Shown: positions 11,282-22,008 of the stretch, in pieces
How the letters are laid out: the number at the start of each line of letters is the position of its first letter
Numbering within the stretch: the stretch's first letter is position 1
DNA from: Devosia sp. XK-2
GTDB lineage: Bacteria > Pseudomonadota > Alphaproteobacteria > Rhizobiales > Devosiaceae
DNA: 64,000 nucleotides
Direction: 5' to 3'
Assembly (NCBI RefSeq): GCF_037113415.1
Contig: NZ_CP146608.1
Span: forward strand, 2,252,501-2,316,500
Made by a program: the position numbers and the translations under genes
Notes under the pieces: generated by a model
The model's database searches: none
What the model saw: the letters and a program-made list of their open reading frames with translations, nothing else
What the model was told of the DNA's origin: nothing

Positions 11282-12595
11282 CTAAAAACTGCTTCGCAGC
11301 CAGTTCCCGACGCGGGCGATATAGCCGTCGGTGCCGGTGAGCTTCCGCGATCCGCGCGGCTCCACATATTCCTGCGCACAAACCTGCGGATAGACCAGCA
11401 TGCCGGCCATGGTCGCAAAAGCCGCGCCCTTGGCGATTTCGGGCAGGCCCGAAATACCCATGGGCCGGCCATTGCGCACATTGCGCGCCAGAATGCGTCG
11501 CGCCACTTCTGGCAGGCCGGTCATTTCGCTGGCGCCGCCGGTCAGCACGAAACGGCGTCCGCAGACGTCCATCATGCCGGTGGCCTGCATGCGGTCACGA
11601 ATGGCGGTCAGGATTTCCTCAATGCGTGGCCGCATGATGCGGGTCAAAACGGCGCGCGGAATCTGCCCCGGCGCTTCGTCATGCGATGCACCGACCGGCT
11701 GGATGGCGATCATCTCGCGCTCATCCGCCTGCCCCGGCAACACCGAGCCATGCAGGGTCTTGAGCCGTTCGGCATCGGCCACGCTCACCGAAAGCTGCCG
11801 GGCAATATCCAGGGTCAAATGGTGCCCGCCAATGGCAATGGCATCGGCATAAACCATATGCCCGTCATTAAAGACCGAGACCGTTGTCGTCGCGCCGCCG
11901 AAATCCACGCAGGCCACGCCCAGTTGCGCCTCGTCATCCACCAGCGTGGCAAGGCCGGACGCATAGGGTGTCGCCACCAGCGCCTCGATCTGCAAGTGAC
12001 AGCGATGTAGCACCAGTTCGAGATTGCGCATGGCCAGCGTCTCCGCGCTCACCACCGCAACGTCTACACCCAGCTTTTCGCCAACCATGCCCTTGGGATC
12101 GCGAATGCCCTTCTGCCCGTCCAATGCGTAACCGATCGGTAACGCATGAATGATCGAGCGCTCCGGCCGTACCGAGCGCGAATTGACCGCCTTGAGCACG
12201 CGGAAAATGTCGGCCTTCTCGACTTCCTGGCCATCGAGCGAAACGGCGGCCGAAAAGGTCTCGGAGCCCAGACGTCCAGCCGTGACATTGACCAGCACGC
12301 TTTCCAGCGTCAGGCCCGCGGCGCGTTCGGCCATGCCCACCACATTGCGGATAGCCTGTTCAGCCTTGTCGATATCGGTAACGACGCCGCTCTTGACCCC
12401 CGCCGCCGGACCATAGCCGAAGCCGATGACCTCGGCCTGGTGCGTGCGGCCCTTGAGCGCCCTGCCCTCGGCGCGCGGCACCAACCGGGCGATGACGCAA
12501 CAGATCTTGGTCGAGCCGATATCCAGCACCGCCACCAATGTCGCCTTGCCCGGCTGAACCGGCCGCAGCCGGGAGGTCATCGCATCGCTCATCAT
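11282..12595 (-). CDS. ftsA: Cell division protein FtsA
   Basis: Actin-family ATPase that tethers FtsZ to the membrane. The phosphate-1 motif VAVLDIGSTKICCVI opens the protein, GVACVDFGGATTTV is the phosphate-2 motif, and FVLTGGASEMTGL the adenosine motif. The C-terminus (GNWLRSSF) is the amphipathic membrane-binding helix. The start ATG overlaps the ftsQ stop (ATGATGA), so the two are translationally coupled. Length 437 is normal. Confidence 0.96.
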   Translation of the reverse strand: MMSDAMTSRLRPVQPGKATLVAVLDIGSTKICCVIARLVPRAEGRALKGRTHQAEVIGFGYGPAAGVKSGVVTDIDKAEQAIRNVVGMAERAAGLTLESVLVNVTAGRLGSETFSAAVSLDGQEVEKADIFRVLKAVNSRSVRPERSIIHALPIGYALDGQKGIRDPKGMVGEKLGVDVAVVSAETLAMRNLELVLHRCHLQIEALVATPYASGLATLVDDEAQLGVACVDFGGATTTVSVFNDGHMVYADAIAIGGHHLTLDIARQLSVSVADAERLKTLHGSVLPGQADEREMIAIQPVGASHDEAPGQIPRAVLTRIMRPRIEEILTAIRDRMQATGMMDVCGRRFVLTGGASEMTGLPEVARRILARNVRNGRPMGISGLPEIAKGAAFATMAGMLVYPQVCAQEYVEPRGSRKLTGTDGYIARVGNWLRSSF

Positions 12596-13473
12596 GATTT
12601 GTCGGTGTCTTCGTCGGTCTTGTTGGGGCGCACGGCGACAACGCTATCGACCCTGAGGTCGATCACGGAAACATCGCGGTCGAGAAGCTGATAGTCGTTC
12701 TGATAGGACACCAGGCGCGCCAAGGCCTGCGCCACGCCCTGCTCGGGCAATTGCACCCTGAGCCCGGTGTCGAAAATCAAATCCCAGCGCCGGTCGGCAA
12801 TGCGCGACAGCGCAACCAATCCGTCCTGCAGCATGGGAAAGCTGTTGAGTGCCCGGATCATCACCAGCGCGTCATCGGCCGCACCGTCGCCAATCACCAG
12901 CGGCAATTCGGCATAGGCCCCGGTCGTTTCGGCAATCTGCTCGCCCTTGCCATCGATCAGGAAGGTGATGCCGTCGACCGCCCAGCGCGCCACCGGCACC
13001 TTTTCGGTAATGACCACATCCACATCGCCCGGATAGGTCTTGCGCACAGTCACCGCCTCTACAGCCGGCAAATCGGCCACGCGCAGCCGCGCAGCCTCCA
13101 CGTCAAAGCCCAGGGTCGAGGTATGCGGCTGGATACCCAGTGCATCGAAAATGGCCTGCTCGCTGGTCAGGGTCTGTCCGGTAATGGAGATTTCACCAAT
13201 GGCGAGGCCCGCCTGGGCGAAATTGCCCTGCGCAACGCCGCCCAGCATATTGGCCATTTGCCCGATGGGCTCGCGCACCTGGTAGACCGCAAAACCCGCA
13301 GCGGCGACAAGCGCGATCATGGCGCAGCGACGGATCAGGCCGCCATGCAGCACCAGAGCACGATTAAGACGGTTGGCAAGCTTACGGCGCGGCGAGCGGA
13401 TCGGAACAGGCAGCGCGCGGGGGTCCACCAGCCGCGCCCCGGCGAGAAAGGCCTCGCTCTTTACCTGTTGCAA
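12592..13473 (-). CDS. ftsQ: Cell division protein FtsQ
   Basis: Bitopic inner-membrane protein linking early and late divisome components. A basic cytoplasmic tail (residues 1-45) precedes one membrane segment (about 50-70, [15 protein letters not shown]). A POTRA domain then starts at ISITGQ, with the family-typical [22 protein letters not shown]. It overlaps ddl by 13 bases upstream and ftsA by 4 bases downstream, which shows one transcription unit. Confidence 0.93.
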   Translation of the reverse strand: MQQVKSEAFLAGARLVDPRALPVPIRSPRRKLANRLNRALVLHGGLIRRCAMIALVAAAGFAVYQVREPIGQMANMLGGVAQGNFAQAGLAIGEISITGQTLTSEQAIFDALGIQPHTSTLGFDVEAARLRVADLPAVEAVTVRKTYPGDVDVVITEKVPVARWAVDGITFLIDGKGEQIAETTGAYAELPLVIGDGAADDALVMIRALNSFPMLQDGLVALSRIADRRWDLIFDTGLRVQLPEQGVAQALARLVSYQNDYQLLDRDVSVIDLRVDSVVAVRPNKTDEDTDKS

Positions 13474-14381
13474 CTCGCGTCCTCCACCATCCAGGAGACC
13501 AGTTCTTCAAAGGAATGCCCGGCATAGGCAGCCTGTTCAGGCGCCAGCGACGTCGGCGTCATGCCAGGCTGGGTGTTGATTTCCAGACAGACAAGCTCGC
13601 CATCTTCGCCCGCCGCGTCGTTGTACCGGAAATCGGTCCGTGTCACGCCGCGACAGCCGAATGCCGCATGGGCCTTAAGGCTCAGTTCTTGCACTTTGTC
13701 GTAAATTTTAGGTTTCACCTGCGCCGGAATGATGTGGCGCGACCCGCCTTCGGCATATTTGGCTTCATAATTGTAGAAGGCGAGATCGGTCACGATCTCG
13801 GTCACGCCCAGCGCCACGTCCCCCATCACCGCGCAGGTCAGTTCGCGCCCGGGAATATAGCGCTCCACCATGACCTCCTCGCCCGAATTCCAGTCCTCGC
13901 GGAGGATTTCCTGTGGCGGATGGCTCTGGTCCGCCTTGACAATAAAGACGCCAAAGCTCGATCCGTCGGATATCGGCTTGATCACATAGGGCGGCGCCAT
14001 CACATGGTCTCGCCCCGCCTCGCCGCGAGACACGATCAGGTGATCGGTCACCGGAATACCGGCGGCCTTGAGCATGATCTTGGCCTGGTGCTTGTCCATG
14101 GCCAGTGCGGAAGCAAGAATACCCGAATGCGTATAGGGAATTTGCAGCAGCTCCAGCAGCCCCTGGATCATCCCGCTTTCGCCCGCCGGGCCATGCAGGG
14201 CATTGAAGGCCACATCGGGCTTGAGCGCCTTGAGCACATCAGCCAGGTCCCTTCCGACATCGACTTCGGTGACCATGTAGCCCGCGCGCCTTAGCGCTGC
14301 GGCGCACTCCTTGCCCGAGCTCAGCGAAACGGGACGCTCATTGGACCAGCCCCCCATCAGCACGGCGACGTGTTTGCTCAT
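13461..14381 (-). CDS. ddl: D-alanine--D-alanine ligase
   Basis: ATP-grasp enzyme joining two D-alanines for the peptidoglycan stem. Typical motifs are [36 protein letters not shown], the glycine-rich loop [10 protein letters not shown], and [15 protein letters not shown]. Length 306 is normal. Its start overlaps the murC stop by 4 bases. In most relatives murB lies between murC and ddl; here it does not. Confidence 0.96.
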   Translation of the reverse strand: MSKHVAVLMGGWSNERPVSLSSGKECAAALRRAGYMVTEVDVGRDLADVLKALKPDVAFNALHGPAGESGMIQGLLELLQIPYTHSGILASALAMDKHQAKIMLKAAGIPVTDHLIVSRGEAGRDHVMAPPYVIKPISDGSSFGVFIVKADQSHPPQEILREDWNSGEEVMVERYIPGRELTCAVMGDVALGVTEIVTDLAFYNYEAKYAEGGSRHIIPAQVKPKIYDKVQELSLKAHAAFGCRGVTRTDFRYNDAAGEDGELVCLEINTQPGMTPTSLAPEQAAYAGHSFEELVSWMVEDASCNR

Positions 14382-15796
14382 TTGCTGTCCGTCCCGATCA
14401 GCGCTTCCAGTTCACCCGGAAGAGCCGCGGCCCATTGCGTAATATTGCCCGCGCCAAGACAGACGACATAGTCGCCCTCCTCGACCCGCGAGGCCAAAAG
14501 CGGCGCCAGCGCTTCGGGCCGATCGATCACCCGCGCATCGCGATGGCCGCGCGCCCGGATGCGATTGACCAGCTCTTCATGCGTCACGCCCGGCAGCGGT
14601 TGCTCGCCGGCCGCATAGATCGGCGCCACGATGACCGTGTCGGCATCGTTGAAGCAGGCCGCGAAATCGTCGAACAGATCATGGACGCGCGAATAGCGAT
14701 GCGGCTGCACCACCGCGACCACGTCGCGCCGCGCCGATTGCCGCGCCGCCTTGAGCACCGCGGAAATCTCGACAGGGTGGTGGCCGTAATCGTCGATCAC
14801 CGTCACCCCGCCCACTTCACCCGTCTTGGTGAAACGGCGCTTGACCCCGGTAAACTCGCGCAGGCCCTTGCGGATCGCTTCCGCTGGGACATGCAATTGA
14901 TCGGCAACGGCGATGGCCGCCGTGGCGTTGAGCGCATTGTGAATACCCGGCATGGGCAGTTCCAGCCCGTCAATGCGCAATTGCGTCTGGCGGATGCGAT
15001 CCCGGATTTCGACCGAGAAATGCTGCACCCCGTCGCGGTTTTCGAGATCGATCAGTCGCACATCGGCCTGCGGATTGCGGCCATAGGTGATAACCCGCCG
15101 GTCGCGGATTTCACCCACCAGCGCCTGCACTTCGGGATGATCCAGGCACATCACGGCAAAGCCGTAAAAGGGCACATTCTCCACAAATTGATGGAAGGCC
15201 TTTTTCACACCCTCGAAGCTGCCATAGTGATCCAGATGCTCGGCATCGATATTGGTCACCACGGCCACATCGGCCGGCAGCTTGACGAAAGTGCCGTCGC
15301 TTTCGTCGGCCTCGACCACCATCCATTCGCCGCCGCCCAGCCGCGCATTGGTGCCATAGGCATTGATGATGCCGCCATTGATCACCGTCGGATCAAGATT
15401 GCCCGCATCGAGCAGTGTGGCCACCAATGTTGTCGTCGTGGTCTTGCCATGCGTGCCGCCAATGGCAATGGCGGTCTTGAAGCGCATGATTTCGGCCAGC
15501 ATTTCGGCCCGGCGCACCACCGGCAGCGCGCGGGCGCGTGCCGCCATCAGCTCCGGATTGTCCTTTTTGATCGCCGAGGACACCACGACAACTTCAGCCT
15601 TGCCCAGATTGTCGCCGCTTTGGCCGATCTCGACTTTAATGCCCATGTCGCGCAAGCGCTGCACATTGGGATTGAGCGCCGCATCGGAACCCTGCACCAC
15701 ATAGCCCTGATTATGCAGGATTTCGGCAATGCCGCTCATGCCGATGCCGCCAATGCCGATGAAATGGACCGGCCCGATATTACGGGGCATCTTCAT
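14378..15796 (-). CDS. murC: UDP-N-acetylmuramate--L-alanine ligase MurC
   Basis: Adds L-alanine to UDP-MurNAc, the first stem residue. N-terminal Rossmann motif [17 protein letters not shown] loop [17 protein letters not shown], central EADESDGTF, and C-terminal [11 protein letters not shown] are all present. Length 472 is normal. It overlaps murG upstream and ddl downstream by 4 bases each. Confidence 0.97.
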   Translation of the reverse strand: MKMPRNIGPVHFIGIGGIGMSGIAEILHNQGYVVQGSDAALNPNVQRLRDMGIKVEIGQSGDNLGKAEVVVVSSAIKKDNPELMAARARALPVVRRAEMLAEIMRFKTAIAIGGTHGKTTTTTLVATLLDAGNLDPTVINGGIINAYGTNARLGGGEWMVVEADESDGTFVKLPADVAVVTNIDAEHLDHYGSFEGVKKAFHQFVENVPFYGFAVMCLDHPEVQALVGEIRDRRVITYGRNPQADVRLIDLENRDGVQHFSVEIRDRIRQTQLRIDGLELPMPGIHNALNATAAIAVADQLHVPAEAIRKGLREFTGVKRRFTKTGEVGGVTVIDDYGHHPVEISAVLKAARQSARRDVVAVVQPHRYSRVHDLFDDFAACFNDADTVIVAPIYAAGEQPLPGVTHEELVNRIRARGHRDARVIDRPEALAPLLASRVEEGDYVVCLGAGNITQWAAALPGELEALIGTDSK

Positions 15797-16911
15797 GATG
15801 TGGGTCTCCCTTCGACCTGAATGTGTTTGCCGGCCAGCCTTTCGGCGATATCAGCCAGCTTTTCGACCGCACGCGGCTGGCCCAATGCGGCGGCCGCTGC
15901 GGCGGCGCGGCTGAGCCTGTCGGGATCGGTCAGTAATTCCTCAAGCCGAGTGGCAAGCGATTGCGGTGAAAGCGTGGCCTGCTCGGCCACCCAGCCACCG
16001 CCACCCTCTTCCATGAAAAGCGCATTGTACTTCTGGTCCGAGTCCAGCGAACCCGGCAGCGGAATAAGAATGGCCGGACGGCCGATAACGCAGAGCTCGG
16101 TGACCGTCGAGGCCCCTGCCCGCCCGATCACCAGATGCGCATCGGCGATCCGCTCGGGCAGGTCCGAAATAAAACTGGCCAACTCCACGCTGGTGCGCGA
16201 CTGCCGATAGCTCTCGGCCACGCGCTCAATGTCTTCGGCCCGTGCCTGCTGCAAAATCTGCAGCCGATGCCGCAAGGCGTCCGGCAGTAGAGCAATGGCA
16301 GCCGGCACAATGTCGGACAGCGCCCGTGCGCCCTGACTACCGCCGGTGACAACAAGACGAATGCTGCCATTCTTGGTCAAGGCGGGATAGGGCTTGCCTA
16401 CCAGTGGCCGCACCCTGTCACGCACCGGATTGCCGGTCACAATCTTTTCGAGCTTTTGCTGGTCCGCAAAGCGCGTCACCGGAAAGCTCATGGCCAGCAC
16501 ATCGGCAAAGCGCGCCAACGCCCGATTGGCCCGGCCCATCACGGCGTTCTGTTCATGCAGGACGCCCGGAATGCCCAGAAGGTTCGCCGCGATGAACGGC
16601 GGAAAGGTCGGATAGCCGCCAAACCCGATCACCGCATCGGGCCGCACTTTGCGCAAGGCATTCCAGGCCGTGCCAATACCCCGGATGATGGTCAGACCCG
16701 CGCCGAACAGCTTGATCGGATTGGCCCCGGACGGGGTCGCCGCCGGAACAATATGGATCTGCCGGGCCGGAAAATCGGCGCCGTAGCTTTCCACCCGATG
16801 ATCGGTCATCAACTCGACATTATACCCGCGCCGGATCAATTCCTGCGCCAGGGCCATGGCCGGAAACAGGTGTCCGCCTGTACCGCCCGCAATCAGAACA
16901 AAGGTTTTCAT
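15793..16911 (-). CDS. murG: Undecaprenyl-PP-MurNAc-pentapeptide-GlcNAc transferase MurG
   Basis: GT28 glycosyltransferase that makes lipid II from lipid I at the inner face of the membrane. Motifs: [14 protein letters not shown] at the N-terminus, [34 protein letters not shown] and [24 protein letters not shown]. Length 372. It overlaps the ftsW stop by 4 bases and the murC start by 4 bases. Confidence 0.97.
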   Translation of the reverse strand: MKTFVLIAGGTGGHLFPAMALAQELIRRGYNVELMTDHRVESYGADFPARQIHIVPAATPSGANPIKLFGAGLTIIRGIGTAWNALRKVRPDAVIGFGGYPTFPPFIAANLLGIPGVLHEQNAVMGRANRALARFADVLAMSFPVTRFADQQKLEKIVTGNPVRDRVRPLVGKPYPALTKNGSIRLVVTGGSQGARALSDIVPAAIALLPDALRHRLQILQQARAEDIERVAESYRQSRTSVELASFISDLPERIADAHLVIGRAGASTVTELCVIGRPAILIPLPGSLDSDQKYNALFMEEGGGGWVAEQATLSPQSLATRLEELLTDPDRLSRAAAAAAALGQPRAVEKLADIAERLAGKHIQVEGRPTS

Positions 16912-18071
16912 TCGGCGGGGGCTACCACGGCGCTGCGGTAGCTGGGAAGGCCGGTGACCATGCGCTCCTCAGGCTTAGTGCGCGTCAGGGCCAGCATCAG
17001 TCCCATGCCGAACGCCACCGCGATCATCGAGGTGCCGCCATAGGACACGAAAGGCAGCGTCATGCCCTTTGCCGGGATGAGATTGAGATTCACCGCCAGA
17101 TTGATACCCGACTGCATGGCGAACTGCGCCGCCAGCGTCGATGCGCCCAGCCGGGCGAAGAGGCTCGTTTGACGCTGCGCGGCCAGCATGGCGCGAATGG
17201 CAATGAACCCGATCAGCGCCACCAGCCCCATGCAGAACACAATGCCGAATTCACCGGCGGCAGCCGAAAAGACAAAGTCGGCATGCGCATCCGGGATCAG
17301 CCTATTGGCCAGGGACTCGCCCGGCCCCCGCCCGAACCAACCACCCTCCATCAGGGACTGCAGCGCCCTGTCGACCTGATAGGTATTGCCATCCTCGGGA
17401 TTGACGAAACTGTCGATACGCCGGGCAAAGTGCGGAAAGAACGCATAGGCGCCGATCAGGAGACCGCCGGCCGCACCGCCCATCCCGATAATGATCCACC
17501 AGGAAATGCCTGAGAAAAACAACAGCACCGCCCAGGTCGCCATGACCAGCGCCGTCTGCCCCAGATCCGGCTGCAGCAAGAGCGCCCCAACCAGGCTGAG
17601 CATGATCAGCGTGGCAATGGCCCGGCCCGGCACATTGCGATGGATCATGAATTCGGAGAACAGCCAGGCGCCGATCACGGCAAAGGCCGGCTTGACGAAT
17701 TCGGTCGGCTGGATGGTCTGCCCGCCCAGCGAAATCCAGCGCCGCGCGCCCTTGACCTCGGTGCCGAAATGCAGCGTCGCCCAGAGCAGCAGCGTCATCA
17801 CGATCAGCGTGCCCAGGGCCACAAAACGCGCCTGGCGATGGCTCAGAAGCGAGGTCGCCAGCATCACCGGCACCGCCACCACGCTGAACATGGCGTGGCG
17901 GATCACGAAATGCCATTCATCGAGCCCGATGCGCTCGGCCACGGCCGGACTGGCGCCGAAACTGAGCACCACGCCGCAGACCAGCAGCATGATGAGCGCC
18001 CCCAGCAATTCGCGGTCAATCGACCACCACCACTCGGCAAGAGGCGTTTTTTCGGCGCGGGAAAACATCAT
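16908..18071 (-). CDS. ftsW: Lipid II glycosyltransferase FtsW
   Basis: SEDS-family polytopic protein that polymerises lipid II at the septum together with FtsI. About ten membrane segments are seen, with GARRWISLGGQTIQPTEF and the C-terminal PFVSYGGTSM motifs. The frame extends to a TTG at 18116, but the ATG pair at 18071/18068 (MMFSRAEKTPLAEWW) is a more usual start and gives 387 residues. Upstream there are 103 bases before the channel-like gene's stop, so the continuous overlap pattern of the cluster is broken here. Confidence 0.95.
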   Translation of the reverse strand: MMFSRAEKTPLAEWWWSIDRELLGALIMLLVCGVVLSFGASPAVAERIGLDEWHFVIRHAMFSVVAVPVMLATSLLSHRQARFVALGTLIVMTLLLWATLHFGTEVKGARRWISLGGQTIQPTEFVKPAFAVIGAWLFSEFMIHRNVPGRAIATLIMLSLVGALLLQPDLGQTALVMATWAVLLFFSGISWWIIIGMGGAAGGLLIGAYAFFPHFARRIDSFVNPEDGNTYQVDRALQSLMEGGWFGRGPGESLANRLIPDAHADFVFSAAAGEFGIVFCMGLVALIGFIAIRAMLAAQRQTSLFARLGASTLAAQFAMQSGINLAVNLNLIPAKGMTLPFVSYGGTSMIAVAFGMGLMLALTRTKPEERMVTGLPSYRSAVVAPAE

Positions 18072-18174
18072 GGGGAAGGACCGGATACGCGATACAAACT
18101 GTATCGAGTGTATCAATCACTTGGTTACCGATTTGCCAAAGCCTTTGCGTTTTGCGAATCCCGCCCGCAAACAG

Positions 18175-19263
18175 CTACTCGGCAAAATAGCGCCCATAAA
18201 TCTCGTCGATCCGGCCGGCCTCGTGGGCGCCGATCAGGGCAATGGTGAGCGGACGCGCCAATGGGCTGCCGCTGGGCAGGCCGAAGCCATATTTATCCGG
18301 CTCGAAAATGGCGCCGACCACGCTGATGGCCTGTTCGGGATGGCTATGGGCGTAATATTCCAGCACCGGTGCATCGGCAACGATGGCGTCGATCCGCCCC
18401 GCGGTCAGCGCAGCAACGGCGCCTTCGACATCGGCGTAGCGGCGCGGCCGCATTCCCGCATTCTGCAAATAGGTCTCGGCTACGCTCCCCTCGAACGCGC
18501 CCACGGCCTTGCCCGGCAGGTCCGAAACACCATCGATCTCGGTGGTCAGTGCCAGCGTCGTCATCACGCTCGTCACCGAGGAGGTCACATAGGCCAGCAC
18601 AGCCACGCCGCAGACAAGCCACAGCGCCTGCCAGATGCGTCCCAGCCAGCCGAACAGGTTCTTGCGCGACGGTGAGCGCCCCGAGGTCGCCACCGACATC
18701 ACCGTATAAAAACTCTCCGCCACCCCATCGCGCCAGCCCTTGGGGAAATTCTTGTCGAAGCGCCGGTCGAACAGGGTCAGCAGCAGCGTCGCCAAAAGGA
18801 TCACCCCGCCAATCCAGGCATAGGCGCGCAAATGGCCTGATGTGGCCAGGCCCTGCACGATGCTCCAGAAGCTTGCGCCGGCATCGTCATGCACCATCAC
18901 CCGCAGCCCCGCATCGAACCAGGGATGGGTAAACTCGATCCGCTCGGCCCGGTCCCGGGTGATCGTGAGATTAGTGACTGCGACATCGACGGCGGACGTC
19001 TCGGTGGCGGTCACCAGCGCCGACAGCGTCGGGAAAACCTCGTAATTATAGGCAAGGCCAAGCTCGTCGGCCAAAAGCGTCCACAGATCGATGGCCATGC
19101 CGGTATAGGCGCCATCCTGTTCCATGACGAAAGGCGGGCTGAGATAGAGCCCGACCGCCAGCCGCTCGTCCCCGTCCGGCCCCGCCTCCAGCTCCTGCGC
19201 CGCAATGGGGCCGTAGAGCGCCAACAAGGCAAGCAGCACAATGGAGCGAAAAAGGGCGATCAT
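18175..19263 (-). CDS. Ionotropic glutamate receptor-like channel / substrate-binding-domain protein
   Basis: 362 residues with the layout of bacterial GluR0-type receptors. In order: a signal peptide (1-22), the first half of a periplasmic binding lobe (about 33-130, with TRDRAERIEFTHPW), a membrane helix (148-166), a pore-loop-like stretch (183-197), a second membrane helix (207-235), and the second binding lobe (245-360, with AIVADAPVLEYY). The pore loop reads TVMSVATSGRSP where potassium-type relatives have TVGYGD, so the selectivity filter is not conserved. The post-pore helix ends YVTSSVTSVMTT, the position of the SYTANLAAF motif in animal receptors. Ligand and ion are unknown. It could instead be a solute-binding protein with membrane segments and no channel activity. 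It occupies the place where murD usually lies. Confidence 0.82.
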   Translation of the reverse strand: MIALFRSIVLLALLALYGPIAAQELEAGPDGDERLAVGLYLSPPFVMEQDGAYTGMAIDLWTLLADELGLAYNYEVFPTLSALVTATETSAVDVAVTNLTITRDRAERIEFTHPWFDAGLRVMVHDDAGASFWSIVQGLATSGHLRAYAWIGGVILLATLLLTLFDRRFDKNFPKGWRDGVAESFYTVMSVATSGRSPSRKNLFGWLGRIWQALWLVCGVAVLAYVTSSVTSVMTTLALTTEIDGVSDLPGKAVGAFEGSVAETYLQNAGMRPRRYADVEGAVAALTAGRIDAIVADAPVLEYYAHSHPEQAISVVGAIFEPDKYGFGLPSGSPLARPLTIALIGAHEAGRIDEIYGRYFAE

Positions 19264-19353
19264 GGGCAGGCGATAACGTCCCCGGCGCGGCTGGCATTAT
19301 GGTGGTGCCATCAGCCTAGCAACTCACTCCCGGCACGGCCACCCTTGCCACAA

Positions 19354-19441
19354 AGCGTTTCCAGCAAAAGTGGTCACGGTTTTGCGGTTCGGAAACGCAA
19401 CAAACAAGCGCTTAGAGCAATTTCGACGTTTCAACGAAACG
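19354..19441. repeat. Hyphomicrobiales-type intergenic palindrome
   Basis: GCGTTTCC (19355-19362) pairs with GGAAACGC (19391-19398), followed by a CAAACAAGCGCTTAGAGC-like tail and a second small hairpin, CGTTTC-AAC-GAAACG (19427-19441). From memory, very similar sequence is widespread between genes in this order. It fills the gap between mraY and the channel-like gene. Confidence 0.6.
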
Positions 19442-19451
19442 GTGAAATGCC

Positions 19452-20537
19452 CTAACGCAATTTCAGGCTCGACAGACCGATCAGCGCCAAAACGAAGGAA
19501 ATGATCCAGAACCGGATCACCACCTGGCTTTCGGTCCAGCCCAGATGCTCGAAATGGTGGTGGATCGGCGCCATGCGGAAGACCCGCTTACCCGTCAGCC
19601 GGAACGAGGTCACCTGCACGATCACCGACACGGTCTCGAGCACAAAGAGCCCGCCGATAATGGCCAGCACGATTTCATGCTTGGTCGCCACGGCAATGGT
19701 GCCCAGGGCGCCGCCCAGGGCCAACGAGCCGGTATCGCCCATGAAAATCTGCGCCGGCGGCGCGTTGAACCACAAAAAGCCAAGCCCGGCCCCGATCAGC
19801 GCCCCACAGACCACGGAGAGTTCCGCCGTACCGGGGACGGCATTGAGCAGCAGATAGTCGGCATAGTTCTGCGAACCCACGAGATAAGCGATCAGCCCGA
19901 AACAGGCCGCCGCTACCATCACCGGCACGATAGCCAGACCATCGAGCCCGTCGGTCAGGTTCACCGAATTGCCCGCCGCCACGACTACAAAGCCGCCGAA
20001 CAGAATGTAGAAATAGCCCAGATTGACCGCCAGATCCTTGACGAAGGGGAATAGCAGCGAGGTGCCATAGGAGCCCGAGGCCAGTTGCGAGATGAAGAAG
20101 GCCGCAATGCCGCCGATCAGCGCTTCCAGGATCAACCTTTGTTTCGAGCCGAAACCGGCATGGCTCATGCGCTTGACCTTGAGATAGTCGTCGTAAAAGC
20201 CAATGGCGCCAAAGCCGACCGTGACGAACAGCACCACCCAGACATAGCCATTGGTCAGGTTCGACCAGAGCAGCGTCGAGATCACCGCACCCGAAAGGAT
20301 CATCAACCCGCCCATGGTGGGCGTGCCCTTCTTGGTCAGCAGGTGCCCGGCCGGCCCGTCCTCGCGGATCGGCTGCCCCCGGCCCTGCTTGACGCGCAAC
20401 AGCGCGATCATGCCCGGCCCGAACAGGAACACGAAGAATAGCGCCGTCACCACCGCGCCGGCGGTGCGAAACGTGATGTACCGGAACACATTGAAGGCGG
20501 CGAGCTGCTCACCCAATTGGCCAAGGAAATAGAGCAT
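19452..20537 (-). CDS. mraY: Phospho-MurNAc-pentapeptide translocase MraY
   Basis: Transfers phospho-MurNAc-pentapeptide to undecaprenyl phosphate, making lipid I. Ten membrane segments are apparent. The active-site motifs [35 protein letters not shown] and the histidine cluster [14 protein letters not shown] are intact. Length 361 is normal. It follows murF after 26 bases. Downstream comes an intergenic repeat and then the channel-like gene, where murD would be expected. Confidence 0.97.
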   Translation of the reverse strand: MLYFLGQLGEQLAAFNVFRYITFRTAGAVVTALFFVFLFGPGMIALLRVKQGRGQPIREDGPAGHLLTKKGTPTMGGLMILSGAVISTLLWSNLTNGYVWVVLFVTVGFGAIGFYDDYLKVKRMSHAGFGSKQRLILEALIGGIAAFFISQLASGSYGTSLLFPFVKDLAVNLGYFYILFGGFVVVAAGNSVNLTDGLDGLAIVPVMVAAACFGLIAYLVGSQNYADYLLLNAVPGTAELSVVCGALIGAGLGFLWFNAPPAQIFMGDTGSLALGGALGTIAVATKHEIVLAIIGGLFVLETVSVIVQVTSFRLTGKRVFRMAPIHHHFEHLGWTESQVVIRFWIISFVLALIGLSSLKLR

Positions 20538-20563
20538 TCTTGTCTGCTACGCTTTCGGGTGTG

Positions 20564-21955
20564 TCAGCTCTGCGCAAAACGCGCTTTGATTTCGGAGACG
20601 AGGCGCGACAGGCCCACGCCATTGGACCCTTTGATCATAACTGCATCGCCATAAGCAAGATCGCCCACGATCACCTCGAGCGCTTCTCCAATGGCGTTAT
20701 GGTGGCTGGTCAGCAAGTCTGGCGGCAATGTCGCGGCAAGTGCCGCCATGGCCCTGCCGACCAGATGCACCCGTTCGGCGCCGCTGTTTCTGACCGCGTC
20801 GGCCAGCCCGGCATGCATGGTCTGGGCAGCCTCGCCCAGTTCCAGCATATCGCCCAGAACGATCACCTTGCGTCCCCCGGGTGCCACAATCGACGCCAAT
20901 ACATCCAGCGCTGCCCCCATAGAGGCGGTATTGGCATTATAGCTTTCATCGATCAGCAGCAGCGGCCTGTCATCCGGGCCGAGAATGACGCGCTCGCCCC
21001 GGCCCGGCTGGGCGCCGAAGCCACGAAGCGCTCTAAGCGCGGTCTCCGGCTCGATACCCGCCAGATGCGCGACCACCAGCGCCGCCGTGGCATTGGACAG
21101 CATGTGCCGCCCCGGCACGTCCAGGGCCAGCGCATAGCGCTCCTCGCCCCGCACGATCACAGCCGCGCTTCGCTCCGCGGCGGTTTCCTCTTCGGTGATC
21201 TGCCAGTCGACGCCGCGCGCAAAGCCATAGGTTACGACCCTGCCGACCCCGGCCGCCGCTGCCAGTTCGAGCAGGAGATTGATCTGCGGATGATCGGCAT
21301 TGAGCACCGCCGTACCGCCCGGCTCCAACCCCTCGAAAATTTCGGCCTTGGCCCGCGCGATATTGTCCAGGCTCCCCAGCCTTTCCAGATGCGCGGCAGC
21401 AATGCTCGTGATCACCGCCACATGCGGGCGCACCAATTGGCTCAACGGCCGGATTTCGTCGGGGGCATTCATGCCCATCTCGAAAACGCCGAACTGCGCC
21501 GTTTCGGGCATTCGCGCCAGCATCAGCGGCACGCCCCAATGGTTGTTGAAGCTCTTGATCGAGGCATGGGTCTCCCCTGCCGCCTCGAAGACCACGCGCA
21601 GGGCTTCCTTGGTCGTGGTCTTGCCCACGCTGCCGGTAACGCCGACGATAAAACCCCGGCTCCGCTCCCGCGCGGCGCGCGCCAGGTCGCGCAATCCGCC
21701 CAGGGCGTTGGGCACGACGATGCGCCCATCGCCTTCCCCTCGGCTCACCAGCGCAGCTACGGCCCCATTGGCCAGCGCCGTATCGACGAAATCATGCCCA
21801 TCGAACCGGTCGCCCTTAATGGCGACGAACAGCGCCTCCGGCCCCAGCTCGCGGCTGTCGATGGAAATTGAATTGATCTCGGTGGCTGAGACGCCCGACG
21901 CATGACCACCGGTGGCCGCGAGGATGGCGTGGAGGGTGAAGAGAGGCGGGCTCAT
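20564..21955 (-). CDS. murF: UDP-MurNAc-tripeptide--D-Ala-D-Ala ligase MurF
   Basis: Adds the D-Ala-D-Ala dipeptide made by Ddl to the UDP-MurNAc-tripeptide. ATP loop GVTGSVGKTTTKEAL, the central INSISIDSRELGPEALFVAIKG-type N-domain and LLIDESYNANTASMGAAL are visible. The frame opens with a TTG at 21958 followed at once by the ATG used here. It is separated from murE by 186 bases that hold a long palindromic repeat. Confidence 0.96.
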   Translation of the reverse strand: MSPPLFTLHAILAATGGHASGVSATEINSISIDSRELGPEALFVAIKGDRFDGHDFVDTALANGAVAALVSRGEGDGRIVVPNALGGLRDLARAARERSRGFIVGVTGSVGKTTTKEALRVVFEAAGETHASIKSFNNHWGVPLMLARMPETAQFGVFEMGMNAPDEIRPLSQLVRPHVAVITSIAAAHLERLGSLDNIARAKAEIFEGLEPGGTAVLNADHPQINLLLELAAAAGVGRVVTYGFARGVDWQITEEETAAERSAAVIVRGEERYALALDVPGRHMLSNATAALVVAHLAGIEPETALRALRGFGAQPGRGERVILGPDDRPLLLIDESYNANTASMGAALDVLASIVAPGGRKVIVLGDMLELGEAAQTMHAGLADAVRNSGAERVHLVGRAMAALAATLPPDLLTSHHNAIGEALEVIVGDLAYGDAVMIKGSNGVGLSRLVSEIKARFAQS

Positions 21956-22008
21956 CAAGACAGCCTTCGGTCAGAGTTTTCAGTCGATCCAGGAAGTATC
22001 GGTTCCAG

